Source of the DNA: Chondrilla cf. caribensis
Lineage: Eukaryota > Porifera > Demospongiae > Chondrillida > Chondrillidae
Reading direction: 5' to 3'
Assembly: GCA_964020155.1 (NCBI GenBank)
Contig: OZ026552.1
Coordinates: forward strand, 208,501 to 272,500
Length of the DNA stretch: 64,000 nucleotides
How positions within the stretch are numbered: position 1 is the stretch's first letter; every line of letters begins with the position of its first letter. A program made the translations under genes and the position numbers. The notes under the pieces are model-generated. The model had not been told where the DNA came from and ran no database searches. It was given only the letters and a program-made list of their open reading frames with translations. Shown here in pieces: positions 9,810-31,406 of the stretch.

Positions 9810-10349
9810 ACCAACACTAAATACCGTGTTGTGGACAAGAATGAATGTTGAGAAAACTGATACATGTTGTTATTCTGTGTGCACCAGCATACATTCCATG
9901 TCAAGTATGTACGCACAATATATTATGAAACACACAATACATGAACTTGTATAACAGTTTGTGCTATACAGTAGTACTATGTACATACAAGGGAACACAC
10001 TAGTTTGTGCTATACAGTAATACTATGTACATACAAAGGAACATACTAGTTTGTGCTATACAGTAGTACTATGTACATACAAAGGAACATACTAGTTTGT
10101 GCTATACAGTAGTACCATATATGTACACCCACCGCAGTACGTTTAATGAAGGTATATCATTGTAATATTATTATTGAAATAATAGTAACATCATCATTGA
10201 AATTATAATATAAACATGCTGGTACTTTGAGCTTATAAACAAAACAAACATATCATCTGTAATGACATATTGAACAATTTACATGTGAATAAACTAACAA
10301 TAAATAACTTTAAAAATATACAGTTCTGAAATTAAAACTGTACACTAGC
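9810..10349. other. Convergent 3' region of NHL copy 5 and the kinase
   Basis: The shared NHL tail and about three 46-bp units (9957-10,110) run into the AT-rich kinase 3' UTR (about 10,125-10,349), which was copied to 8100-8340. No separate gene seen. Confidence 0.6.
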
Positions 10350-19477
<9,128 letters not shown>

Positions 19478-19889
19478 AAGAAAAGTTCCAATCGTCCACA
19501 GACCACTGAGCAGCAAGCGAAGTATCCCGGAGCGAGGCTGGCCATCCCTTCTAACACTGGTGGGCGGGGCAACCAGCTATCGAACCACGTTTCACTCACG
19601 TGATCCCTGATTGCGACATCAGAAAAATGGAGCCCGGCCGGAGCGAGTGCATTATTGCAAATTTATAGAATCAAAGAGCACTACACTGCCTAGGACACAA
19701 AGAAATAGTTGGAGCCGGTTCTCATCAGTGGCTACCTCAATGTTATCAATCTTGTTGGCTAGGTCGGGAGTACGTACTAATTGCGTAGGAATTATTATCT
19801 GGCAATTTTCGAACGGAAACGGTGTGCAGGTCAATGCTATGGTTACCCCGCCAGAGCGGGAATCGGCGGATCCATGTTGAAACGAAACT
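19478..19889. promoter_or_regulatory. Divergent promoter region between kinase and TRAF-like genes
   Basis: The two start codons face away from each other, 412 bp apart. The stretch is richer in CG dinucleotides than surrounding DNA and has no repeats. No TATA box is evident. A shared bidirectional promoter is inferred from the geometry. Confidence 0.5.
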
Positions 19890-21400
19890 ATGGTCACATG
19901 CAGACAGCCCCTCAAACCTCTTATGTCTCTTAATAACTTCGGAGAATCGGAAGAAGAAAGGTAATGTTAGTAGCTACTGCACACCATATCTCATCAGCCA
20001 AGTCCAGCTTCGCCTCCTTATTGCCTTTATTATCCTTTTCTAGCATTCCTTTGAAGAAGAAAGCGAAGCACTCGATTCATCTCAAGAATTCTTCGTACTA
20101 CAACGGATCACTGTATGTTTTCACCAAGGAAGACCCCTCGAAGTTTAAATGCCCTCTTTGCACTTGTGTTGTCGAAAAAGCCACCAGCACTTTCTGCTGT
20201 AACAAGACATTTTGTAAGAAGTGCTTGGACACCTCAATCAGCACAAATGCCGTCTGTCCTCACTGCAAGACGCACAACCCTAAAGGCTACTCAAATAAAG
20301 CTCTTGATTCGATCATTCGAGAATGTGAGGTCCTTTGCATCAACCATCTGAAGGGTTGCACGTGGAGTGGGCCGCTTAAGACTGAACAGGATCATCGTTT
20401 TGGGGAAGAAGGATGTCAGTACGAATTGGTCACTTGTCCGAGAAAAAAATGTGGGAAAATGTGTCTCCGAATGAGTCTTTCAAGTCACATGATTGAAAGT
20501 TGCTCCAAGCGGCCAATCAAATGCTTCCGTTGCAACACGCTCGGTGAGTATGAATATATAATGGGCCGGCATATGGACAAATGTGATTTGTATCCGGTGG
20601 ACTGTCCCAATGGGTGTGGGACGGTGGAGAAAGTAGCTCGCAAGAATTTGCCCCACCATCTTGCCTCCTGCCCCAAGCAGAAACTGCAGTGTTCCTTCCA
20701 TCCCATCGGCTGCAAGGAGATGGTGGAGAGGAAGAACCTCAAGGCTCACTCGGACTCAGCCCATCAGCAACATCTCAGCCTTGTATCATCTTACTGGGCG
20801 GACATTCAGAAGAGGTACAGCTGTCTCGTTGGCTGCCTACAGGCTAACGAAAGTTTGGGAATGGTTCTTTCACAGGCTAACTCTCCACCGCTGTTACCAT
20901 GGAAATCTCTGCTACAGCAAAAAAGAGAGAATTGTGTCGACTCAGACACACTCCCTCTCATCTTCAAAGTGGAGAATGTGGACCAGCTGCAATCACCAGA
21001 TGTCACTTGGGAAAGCAAGCACTTCTTCACCACCTCCCAAGGTTACCGGTTCCACTTGGCTCTTCAGAGGAGAAGCGTGGACGGGATGGATTTTCTCAGT
21101 TGTTTTCTGTTCTTGAACGCGGGCGAATATGATGATAGTCTTACCTGGCCGTTCTCCGGTTTGATCCGTATCATTGTGTTCAACCAAATAGTTGACTCTT
21201 CTCATATCGGCTGTTGTCTCCACTACAACGATAATGCAAGTCCCGACGTTTGCAGGAGGGTGACAAGGGAATCCCCTCCGGTGGGGTGGGGCTTCAAGAA
21301 GCTGATACCCTGGAGCTGGTTCATTGGGTCTGAGAACAGTGCTGTCAACTACGTTGTCAACAACGAAACCTTCCTTGAGGTCAACTACGATCGGTGTTAG
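19890..21400 (+). CDS. TRAF-like RING / TRAF-zinc-finger / MATH protein
   Basis: Two exons (19890-19960, 20044-21400) joined in phase across a typical 83-bp intron (AAAG|GTAATG ... CCTTTTCTAG). The product is about 475 residues; an in-frame ATG at 19923 would give 464. Residues 60-97 form a RING-like motif, but where C3HC4 has C-x-H-x-F-C this protein reads CNKTFC, so the histidine is lysine. About 130-260 hold TRAF-type zinc fingers (CPRKKCGKMC, CPNGCGTVEK and similar). About 325-470 is a MATH/TRAF-C-like domain (ESKHFFTTSQGYRFHLAL to FLEVNYD). No long coiled coil is seen between the two. TRAFs link receptors to NF-kappaB and JNK signalling; whether this one ubiquitinates is doubtful. Confidence 0.85.
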
Positions 21401-22024
21401 CTCATCACTTTCATCCAACCTTAGTCATTTGATTGGGTTCAATAATTGTGTTTTGTTCACGTTTGTTGTTCAGTGTGTTGTAGTGTCAGCTCAAAGGTGA
21501 TTAGTGGTCAAGTGATATCCGTTAATTGTGAACATGGTTTCCCAGTTTGATTTTAATCAATATATTTTTATTGAAGTATTTTAGATATTCAATGTAATCA
21601 GATGTGATCAGGTATATGACATGTTAACATCCTTGACGATGTCAGGACAAGGACTATAGCGTGAAGTTCAGCTCCTAGTGGGACGGTTCACTAAGCTGGA
21701 TTGTTGATACATTACATTTTGTTAGTGTGTAAAGTACTCTGCTTAGTCACACTCCTAGGTCTGGTTAGTACGCACTCCTGGTTAGTACACACTCCCAGTT
21801 AGTACACACTCCTGGTTAGTACACACTCCTGGTTAGTACACACTCCTAGTTAGTTTACATTCCTGGCTACATACAGTTCACTTGGTTCCTATTAGTAGCT
21901 ATGTCACCCCATAGAGATTACATTATTACAGTACATGCAACTCTGATAAGAACGCAGATATAGTAGCCCAGCGGCGATTATTACTGCTGCGATGTGCACT
22001 ATTGATCAATGAGATCATAACAAA
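21401..22024. other. 3' flank of TRAF-like gene and 5' flank of Rab gene
   Basis: AT-rich, with about six copies of the 17-bp CCTGGTTAGTACACACT unit at 21,755-21,870, a unit that recurs in BICRA and the ependymin genes. No gene seen; the Rab promoter should lie in the last 200 bp. Confidence 0.6.
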
Positions 22025-25000
22025 ATGGCCACTGGAGGCGACTCCGCTTGGAAGGACACGAGCAGAGAAGTGATTTTGAAGCTCATTCTCGTGGGCAATG
22101 CAGATTCGGGTAAGACGAGTCTCTTGCAGAGATATGTCTCTGGCCGATTCGATCCACACACGGAGAACACCCAGGCCGTTGACTGCATCAACAGGGAAAT
22201 AACAGTTAGTGACCAGCGGACGATTAAGGTGAGGAGTAGTTTGGGCCACTGAGGGCTTTTTGGACGATAAAAGTGGTGATATGACTGTAACCAGTCACTC
22301 AGTGGATGGCCGGTAGACTGCATGTGGTGGTTGGAGTCGTTTGCTACGTTGTAGACGGGATGGAGCGATTTTGGATGGACTTCTTTGTTGACAAAGTTAA
22401 TGTTGACCTGTGGACGAGTATGTCCTGATGTATAGTCTTCTCTTCGTGACGAAAACACTAACTTAAAGTTGTACCAATAGTGTGAGGGTGCTTAGAATTC
22501 AAATGGACCCCATCCACCATCGTACGTACGTAGCTTTATCTTATTCGTAAAACGCGTCACCCTAAACGTGGTTGGATTGGGGGTTGAAAGAGTTTTGTAT
22601 CAACCAAAAAATCTCGTCAAGCGAGTTTGTGTTAAGTGCTTCCCATCATACATTGTGTGGAGTGGATGAATATTCAGTCCACTAAACATGTCCTGTGGAT
22701 GCAGTTGGCCCAATGGATGTACTGTTTCTTGTCCATTGCTGGCTACAGTCAATCACACATCCACACGTGTACTTATGTATCTTTACATACGGAATTGTGC
22801 ATGTTCTGTTCGTGTTATTTGCAAGCTGAAGTGCAGTGAATGTGAGTGGACTCCACCACATTCCTTGAACCGGCGTAATTTTGTCTGTAAATTTGTTTAC
22901 ACTCATACGTAATGCTGATTGGATAATCCACCAAACTCGTCGCTTCACTGCGTTTCTCACACGAGTTTCAATGGAATAATTAAGATGGGATGTATTTCAT
23001 ATCGGTACATAATGGTCACACATGCCTACATGTGCATTGCTTGCTACCAAGTCAAGAACCTGTATCTCCATCAAATAGGGATTTCGGACTGTGACTGCAT
23101 TGTGTTCAAGTTAAGTGGTTGTATAAGGAGACACTCCTGTGACTAATTGTCCACAGTGAAAGGGTTGTCTGTGCCACTACTGCTTTTGGTGAAATGTGTG
23201 TTGATCTGGTCAAACTGACCTGATTCAGCAGATATCACTGTGTGTGTGGTGATAAGGGATCTGGTCTGTACGTACTGTTGGTGTGTGTAACAGAGCTGTA
23301 TGTGAACTGCTAGTAGCATAGGACATAGTGTGCTATTATTTAAGTGATAGATAATGAGTATTACATGGTATTATAGGTGTGTCTAGTGGTGTGAACACGT
23401 GTGGAGAACAATGAGCTTTTGTAGTTGGTTTGTGTGTCTCTTAATAATTTTGAGTTTTGCATTGAAGTGAATAGTCCTGGGTTGGGTGTGTTTGAGGGTT
23501 GACCCGCGCTCCGTATTACATGTGTGTGGTGATAGGGATCAACTGGTCCATACTGTTGGTGTGTGTGTGGTGATAGGGATCAACTGGTCCATACTGTTGG
23601 TGTGTGTGTGATGATAGGGATCAACTGGTCCATACTGTTGGTGTGTGTGTGATGATAGGGATCAACTGGTATGTACTGTTGTTGTGTGTGTGGTGATAGG
23701 GATCATCTGGTCTGTACTGTTGTTGGTGTGTGTGGTGATAGGGATCAACTGGCCTGTACTGTTAGTGTGTGTGTGCGATGATAGGGATCAACTGGTCTGT
23801 ACTGTTGTTGTGTGTATGTGATGATAGGGATCAACTGGTCTGTACTGTTGTTGTGTGTGAGGTGATAGGGATCAACTGGTCTGTACTGTTGTTGTGTGTA
23901 TGTGATGATAGGGATCAACTGGTCTGTACTGTTGTTGTGTGTGTGGTGATAGGGATCAACTGGTCTGTACTGTTGGTGTGTGTATGTGATGATAGGGATC
24001 AACTGGTCTGTACTGTTGTTGTGTGTATGTGATGATAGGGATCAACTGGTCTGTACTGTTGTTGTGTGTGTGGTGATAGGGATCAACTGGTCTGTACTGT
24101 TGTTGTGTGTGTGATGATAGGGATCAACTGGTCTGTACTGTTGGTGTGTGTGTGGTGATAGGGATCAACTGGTCTGTACTGTTGGTGTGTGTATGTGATG
24201 ATAGGGATCAACTGGTCTGTACTGTTGTTGTGTGTATGTGATGATAGGGATCAACTGGTCTGTACTGTTGTTGTGTGTGTGGTGATAGGGATCAACTGGT
24301 CTGTACTGTTGGTGTGTGTGTGATGATAGGGATCAACTGGTCTGTACTGTTAGTGTGTGTGTGCGATGATAGGGATCAACTGGTCTGTACTGTTGTTGTG
24401 TGTATGTGGTGATAGGGATCAACTGGTCTGTACTGTTGGTGTGTGAGGTGATAGGGATCAACTGGTCTGTACTGTTGGTGTGTGAGTTGATAGGGATCAA
24501 CTGGTCTGTACTGTTGGTGTGTGTGTGGTGATAGAAATCAACTGATCTACACAGTGGTACAAGCCCCTTGAAGTTGAGTGGTACCTTCTTTCCTTTGTTC
24601 CTTCGTAGCTCAACATCTGGGACACGGCTGGATCAGAGAGGTATCTCTCCGTTGGGACCATGTACTACAGGAATGCGGATGGCGTTTTCTTTGTATTTGA
24701 TGTCACAAAACCAAAGTCTTTTGCTGACATACACACTAAATGGATTCCCCTTGTGAAACAGCACGAAAGGTTAGTCTGCTCTATGTACTGTGTATACTGT
24801 GTATAATGTGTGTACTGTATGTACTGTATGTACTATATGTATTGTGTGTACTGTATGTACTGTATGTACTTTATGTATTGTGTGTACTGTGTGTACTGTA
24901 TGACTGTGTGTACTGTATGACTGTGTGTACTGTATGTACTGTATGTACTATATGTATTGTGTGTACTGTGTGTACTGTATGACTGTGTGTACTGTATGTA

Positions 25001-25320
25001 TTATATGTACTGTGTATACTTTGTGTACTGTGTATACTGTGTGCATATACAGTAGTGTATTGAACAGAGACTGTGTTTCATTCTTGAAGTAAGACTCACT
25101 TCTCTACGCGTCAATTGCCACTTGCACACTGTGTGTGGCCACTGAATGTTGTGTGTCTTTGTTTTTATCAACAGTGAAACTGAGGAAACAGTGAAATTTT
25201 TAATTGGCACAAAATCAGATCTTTTAGAGGAAGAGAGTAGTGATTGTAGGCAATGGGAGGTGTGTATCAGTGCTGCCTGTGTGTGTGCGTGTGTGTGTGT
25301 GCGTGTGCGTGTGTGTGTGT

Positions 25321-25362
<42 letters not shown>

Positions 25363-25831
25363 TGTGTGTGTGTGCTTGTGCACGCGCATGTGTATGTGTG
25401 TGTGTGTGTGTGTGGTGTGTGTGTGTGTGTGGTGTGTGTGTGTGTGTGTGTGCATGTGTGTGTGTGCTTGTGCACGTGCATGTGTGTGTGTGTGTGTATG
25501 TGACACAGTAGGCATACAAATGCTGTCCCCTACCCCCTACCTTTTGCAGCATTTCGCACAGAGTGAAGGGATGAAGCTACTTCTGATAAGTGCAAAGAAT
25601 GGAAATAACATTGAAGCAATGTTTGTCAACATTGCGGAGGAGATATTGGAGCTGAGAAAGCAGACCGGGAAGAGTGTTGGTAACCATGGCTACACAGACT
25701 CAGCATTGTCACTAGGATACCAGAATTCCCTGCAACGCAACCAGGGTTCGATGCAGTTCTCACTTGATACCTCGGGTGGAGGAACAGCATCCAAAGAACA
25801 TGACCGACGCTCGCGTGGTTGTTCATGTTGA
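22025..25831 (+). CDS. Atypical Rab-family small GTPase
   Basis: Four exons: 22025-22228, 24609-24769, 25175-25259 and 25550-25831, phases consistent, 243 residues. G1 is GNADSGKT (24-31), the switch I threonine lies in ENTQAVD, G3 is WDTAGSERY (72-80), G4 is GTKSDL (133-138) and G5 is SAKN. The end CSC is a prenylation motif, so membrane anchoring through two geranylgeranyl groups is likely. The catalytic glutamine of WDTAGQE is serine here (residue 77) and the G4 asparagine is threonine, so hydrolysis and nucleotide affinity may be unusual. The roughly 60-residue tail is long for a Rab. It acts in membrane traffic by family; the subfamily cannot be named. Confidence 0.85.
22229..24608. repeat. 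Rab intron 1 with 40-bp minisatellite
   Basis: 22,229-23,500 is unique sequence with no coding signal. About 23,515-24,545 holds about 25 copies of a 38-42-bp unit GTGATAGGGATCAACTGGTC plus CTGTACTGTTGTTGTGTG, with variable (GT) length inside the unit. Confidence 0.85.
24780..25500. repeat. Rab introns 2 and 3: TGTACTG array and (GT)n tract
   Basis: 24,780-25,035 is a run of TGTACTGTATGTACTG-type 6-9-bp units. 25,260-25,500 is (GT)n with CGTGCATG interruptions that starts at the exon 3 donor (TGGGAG|GTGTGT) and fills the intron. Confidence 0.85.
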
Positions 25832-26331
25832 TGTCTTGCATGTTAATTTATTTTCACTGTTGTTTCTCAAAGCTAATTCAAATTAAATGTATTAACATTA
25901 TGGTAATTCAGGCATGGAATGCAAATATTCATTCTCTAACTACTTATTAGTGAACTTTTATTTGAGAGTCATCTTCCAGGAACTGCAATTATTACTGTAA
26001 TTATCCATGTAAATACATTATCAATTTTGGAATTATGTGTCATTTATTAAATTCAATTGTATACCTTTCAGAAACACACAAATAGTATAAAAACATATCA
26101 TATACATGTATAATATATATAATAAATACATATCGAAATACACATTTATACATACAAGGATACATAATATGTAACATAAGTGTAACGTTTGAAGCAATAA
26201 AATTGTGATTATTATAATGAAATTCTAATTATAACAAATCAATGATATTGTATTCAAATATACGTATATATGTATGAATAGATTGCAATATTACATTGTT
26301 TACAATAAAATCATGTAATTATGCTCAAAAT
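25832..26331. other. AT-rich convergent 3' region of Rab and ARL14EP-like genes
   Basis: Very AT-rich with many AATATAT and AATAAAT words that could serve as polyadenylation signals for either gene. No coding sequence. Confidence 0.5.
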
Positions 26332-29300
26332 TCAATTGGATGGCCATGATGCAATGGTACTTTCCCCGCTGTACATCCACTTCCTGTTACGTCTACACTC
26401 CACCCCACACTTAGGACTGTTACACTTGGGGCAGGGCTCAAAGCAGCCCAGACAATCACCGTTGGTGCAGTCGCAGATGTCTTGTTGCTTCACTTTAGCG
26501 TGGAGAACTCCCCACTCGTCGTAGATGCACCCGTTGTAGAACTCCGCCACCTTGTAGACCTTGTTCAACCACTCCTCACTGCACGGGCAACAACAAGGGA
26601 ACAGGTACAGTAACGCCACTGTCAGGACATCAGAATCTCATGTACGGTCAAACTGCTTTACAACATCACTTGTGTTTCCTTGCCTCATCTACCATGGTAA
26701 CCAGTTTGCCATGGTACCCAGTTTGCCATGGTAACCAGTTTGCTGTGGTATCCAATGCAAATACCTTGTATGTGGGTGCATTCACGCCATCATGTGGCAG
26801 TGTTAAGAACACAGTGGACTGCAGTGGTGACATGGTGATCTCCTAATGCACAGGGTGAATCCCCACAACTGGGACCACCATACGAGATGAATTAACGCTA
26901 TTTTAGTGCAGTTTAATTGCCAGTCACTGCGGCCTCCCCGGTGCCCATGAGAGACAGGAGTAGAACACCAACACTTGTGAATGTGCACCCTTCTGGAGGT
27001 ACCACAGGCATCATGGAGACCAGCAATGTAGGCTTCATTGCTGGTGGTGTAAGTTTTTCCATTGTACAGCAGGTTCTGAGGTGGTCCTGTTACTGAGGTG
27101 GTCCTCTTACTGAGGTGGTTCTATTACTGAGGTGGTCCTATTACCGAGGTGGCCTCGTTACTGAGGTGGTTCTATTACTGAGGTGGTCCTATTACTGAGG
27201 TGGTTCTATTACTGATGTGGTTCTATTACTGAGGTGGTCCTATTACTGAGGTGGTCCTATTACTGAGGTGGTCCCATTATTGAGGTGGTCCTATTACTGA
27301 GGTGGTCCTATTACTGAGGTGGTCCTTTTACTGAGGTGGTCCTGTTACTAATGTGGTCCTATTATTAAGGTGGTCCTATTACTGAGGTGGTCCTATTATT
27401 GAGGTGGTCCTATTACTGAGGTGATCCTATTACTGAGGTGGTCCCATTACTGAGGTGGTCCTACTACCGAGGTGGTCCTATTACTGAGGTGTTTCTACTA
27501 CTGAGGTGGTCTCAAAGTGTGTTCTACCATATCTACAAACACTACATAACACAATGAAATGACAACTTTGAAAGTGAATACTAATATATTGATCACTTGT
27601 GCTGACCCTGCATGTGAATCAGGTGATTGCTAATACAACAAACAAACACTGAAAGTGATTTGTGTTCTACAAAGTGTGCTTGATAGCATAGACCTGTCCA
27701 AAATGCACACACATTCAATACCACAATGGTCCTCAGAGGTGTGGTAGTGTGTTTGTATGCCAGGTGTGCTTGTGTGACAGGTGTTCTTGTGTGGTAGGTG
27801 TGGTTGAACACTAGAGAGAGGTCTACTGCAGGTCACCATGCCCTGTGAACACTAGAGAGGTCTACTGCAGGTCACCATGCCCTGGTGAACACTGGTGAGT
27901 TCTGCTGCAGGTCACCATGCCCTGGTGAACACTAAAGAGGTCTACTGCAGGTCACCATGCCCTGGTGAACACTAGAGAGGTCTACTGCAGGTCACCATGC
28001 CCTGGTGAACACTAGAGAGGTCTACTGCAGGTCACCATGCCCTGGTGAACACTAGAGAGTACTACAGGTCACCATGCCCTGGTGAACACTAGAGAGTACT
28101 GCAGGTCACCATGCCCTGGTGAACACTAGTGAGTACTGCTGCAGGTCACCATGCCCTGGTGAACACTAGAGAGTACTACAGGTCACCATGCCCTGGTGAA
28201 CACTAGAGAGTACTGCAGGTCACCATGCCCTGGTGAACACTAGTGAGTACTGCTGCAGGTCACCATGCCCTGGTGAACACTAGTGAGTACTGCTGCAGGT
28301 CACCATGCCCTGGTGAACACTAGAGAGTACTGCAGGTCACCATGCCCTGGTGAACACTAGTGAGTACTGCTGCAGGTCACCATGCCCTGGTGAACACTAG
28401 AGAGTACTGCAGGTCACCATGCCCTGGTGAACACTAGTGAGTACTGCAGGTCACCATGCCCTGTGAACACTGGTGAGTTCTGCTGCAGGGAAGATGTTGA
28501 CACTCCAGAACATCGCATGGCACAGGTTGGCACAGAACCGTCTCAACATATTACTCATTCGCACATTTCTATGGTAACAGCCTACAGTGGAAAGTGTTTG
28601 TTAGTGTACGTAGGTCTCCTTACCAAAACACAGTTCATGCACAATATGATAAACATTAATGTGCTAATTTCATATTCCTTTTAAGGCTACCAAGTACTAA
28701 ATGCTGTTCCTAATGCATGTACTGGGTTGTACCAGTGGGACATCGGTCTATCAGGCAATACTCTTTCATATCCTTATTGGCTTTATATTACAGCCCATTA
28801 CTATCACTATTGTTTCCATGAACAATAGTTGAACAATTTACATATTTACACATTACATATAAAATATATTTACAATTTATTGTCTTGTGTTAGTCATTTG
28901 CCTTCAAGTCTACAGGCTATGTGCTGAGAATGTCCAAGACAAGACGACTCATTCGGGGTGATCTACAGTGGACTTCATTGTAGTTGTAATTCGTGCAGTA
29001 TTTATGTTTCTCGTGGGAGTAAATCCAATAACTTATATACTACCAATCGCGTACAAAATACCAGACCGACTATTGGTTGGTATCGGCCTATATCGGCCCC
29101 ATTTTATCAGTCAATCCTGTATTACTGCATCTCTGGCATGAAGGTAAGCCAATGAGAAAGTGTCTTACACGAGGTGTGTTGGACTGAATCAATGATGTAC
29201 CGATATCAATGAACACCTTGTAGTACACTTACAGTGAGGTGGGTTGCGTCACTGACAGCTGTACACATGTGTATGTACAAGGATGACACTACTGTACTGT

Positions 29301-31063
29301 ATTGCATTCATGTACGTACAGTACACACATGTGATAAGATGTACATATTAATATACGACACCTGACACGTATGCATGTATGTTATAGACCCGCATGTGAC
29401 ACAACTGTACGTACAGCCCGCATGTGACACAACTGTACGTGCAGCCCGCATGTGACACAACTGTACGTACAGCCCGCATGTGACACAACTGTACATACAA
29501 CCCACATGACACAACTGTACATACATACCCACAGGTGTACGTACACAGGTGAATAACTACACACACATGCACACAGGCGATGTGGACATTTCATGGCAGA
29601 AACTCATATAGCACCATCACATGAGATATTTCAAATGCTATGAAGGGATTTCGTCCCATGCTGATCATGAGAACACAGTGCTTCAGTTAAGTACATACAT
29701 ATGTGCACACTAAGAAGTGGCAATTAAGAATAGAAAGTACAGATTCCATTCTTGGAATTCACTATGAATTTATGTTTGGTAGAATCTGTTTGTCGTTCTC
29801 AAAACAAAGTACCATAAATCCTTGAATTAACCAAACCAGTCCAGAAAGTGAAGTAGACGCACTAAATCACCGATCATGGCCAACATCAAGGAAATTCCTA
29901 CTAGCTTGGTATCATTTCCTGCTATAAAGGGGTCATCCATTACCATGGTAACAATCATATCTCCACAGCGCATAGAAAAGGAGTTGTAAAACATAGATTG
30001 TTGAGGTTCACCAAGTATACTTACCCAGGTTGAGGTTCACCAAGTATACTTACCCAGGATGAGGTTCACCAAGTATACTTACCCAGGTTGAGGTTCACCA
30101 AGTATACTTACCCAGGATGAGGTTCATCAAGTATACTTACCCAGGTTGAGGTTCACCAAGTATACTTACCCAGGATGAGGTTCATCAAGTATACTTACCC
30201 AGGTTGAGGTTCACCAAGTATACTTACCCAGGATGAGGTTCATCAAGTATACTTACCCAGGATGAGGTTCACCAAGTATACTTACCCAGGTTGAGGTTCA
30301 CCAAGTATACTTACCCAGGATGAGGTTCACCAAGTATACTTACCCAGGATGAGGTTCACCAAGTATACTTACCCAGGTTGAGGTTCACCAAGTATACTTA
30401 CCCAGGTTGAGGTTCACCAAGTATACTTACCCAGGATGAGGTTCATCCAAGTATACTTACCCAGGATGAGGTTCATCAAGTATACTTACCCAGGTTGAGG
30501 TTCATCAAGTATACTTACCCAGGATGAGGTTCACCAAGTATACTTACCCAGGATGAGGTTCATCAAGTATACTTACCCAGGATGAGGTTCACCAAGTATA
30601 CTTACCCAGGATGAGGTTCATCCAAGTATACTTACCCAGGATGAGGTTCATTGAAGTATATCTACCAAGGTTCACTGTAGTATCCAAAGATTCACTTGAG
30701 TATACCAAGGTTTACTGTAGTATCTCAAGAATTACTGTAGTATCCCAAGATTTACTGTAGTATCCCAAGGTTTACTGAAGTATCCCAAGGTGTACTGTAA
30801 TATCCCAAGATTCACTCAAGTATACCAAGATTTACTGTAGTATCCCAAGATTTACTGAAGTAAGTATACCAGTTTACACTACAGTATACCAAGGTTCACA
30901 GAAACATACTGAGGTTCAAGAAGTATACTGAGGTTTGCCATAGTATACTAAGTATACTAGTGTTGACTATAGCATACTGAGGTCTCAACATACGTAGTAT
31001 ACTGGGATCTTGATAATGATGATCTGCTCAGAATTTAGTGCATAAACGTAGCACAGCTCACCA

Positions 31064-31117
<54 letters not shown>

Positions 31118-31406
31118 CCTACTCTACCAATAACACATGCAGTCAGTGAATCAATGAGGTTCTGACAGTTTTCAAAGGGAAATGTCATAGAAAAGAGTAA
31201 AGTAGGAAAAGAGGCCATTTACACCAACAAACAGCTCCACACAACACTCCAACTGAGCCAGTTTGTACGAAATGTCGTTAGTTTACCCTTTTCTCCTCGT
31301 CTTTGTCATCTTCACCCTTTTCTTCCCTTTTGGTAGAGCAATTTTTGGGCCAGGATTGGAGAAATGAAGCATCTTGAAGAGCTTCTGCGTCTTTCTCATC
31401 TCATCC
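26332..31406 (-). CDS. ARL14EP: ARL14EP-like protein, two 3' exons (5' end not found)
   Basis: Exon 31406-31287 encodes a basic stretch with LHFSNPGPKIALPKGKKR, and exon 26578-26332 encodes IYDEWGVL, then DICDCTNGDCLGCFEPC, PKCNSPKCGVECRRNRKW. Both match, in order, the C-terminal ARF7EP_C region of ARL14 effector proteins, including the full cysteine set. Splice phases fit (AAAGG|GTAAAC to TGTGCAG|TGAGG), so the intron is 4.7 kb. Upstream exons must exist between 31,407 and perhaps 32,200 because the first visible exon enters in phase 2; I could not place them. In mammals ARL14EP links ARL14 vesicles to actin and also occurs in chromatin complexes. Confidence 0.75.
26691..26752. repeat. Short array of CCATGGTAACCAGTTTG
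   Basis: Three to four 17-18-bp copies. Each centre resembles an RFX X-box palindrome (TTGCCATGGTAAC). Inside the ARL14EP-like intron. Confidence 0.6.
27062..28492. repeat. Two minisatellites in the ARL14EP-like intron
   Basis: 27,062-27,515: about 26 copies of a 17-18-bp unit TGAGGTGGTCCTATTAC. 27,800-28,492: about 17 copies of a 35-40-bp unit GGTGAACACTAGAGAGTACT plus GCAGGTCACCATGCCCT. Between them (27,520-27,800) is unique sequence without a gene. Confidence 0.85.
28493..29998. other. ARL14EP-like intron, middle part
   Basis: Mostly unique. 29,385-29,520 holds five copies of a 27-bp unit CATGTGACACAACTGTACGT. No convincing exon. Confidence 0.55.
29999..30960. repeat. 29-bp minisatellite whose gene-strand units carry a consensus donor
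   Basis: 29,999-30,645 holds about 22 copies of GAGGTTCACCAAGTATACTT plus ACCCAGGTT. On the gene strand each copy contains CTGG|GTAAGTATAC. From 30,655 to 30,960 the array decays to 17-bp TATCCCAAGATTTACTG-like units. Confidence 0.85.
31064..31114. repeat. (CA)n microsatellite
   Basis: Twenty-five CA units; (GT)n on the ARL14EP-like strand, about 170 bp after the exon donor. Confidence 0.9.

Noticed and set aside
19652..19915. Reverse frame of 87 codons in the kinase/TRAF spacer
   Set aside because: No domain, overlaps the TRAF-like start region and lies in a likely divergent promoter.
23769..24032. [16 protein letters not shown] frames
   Set aside because: Low-complexity translation of the 40-bp minisatellite in Rab intron 1.
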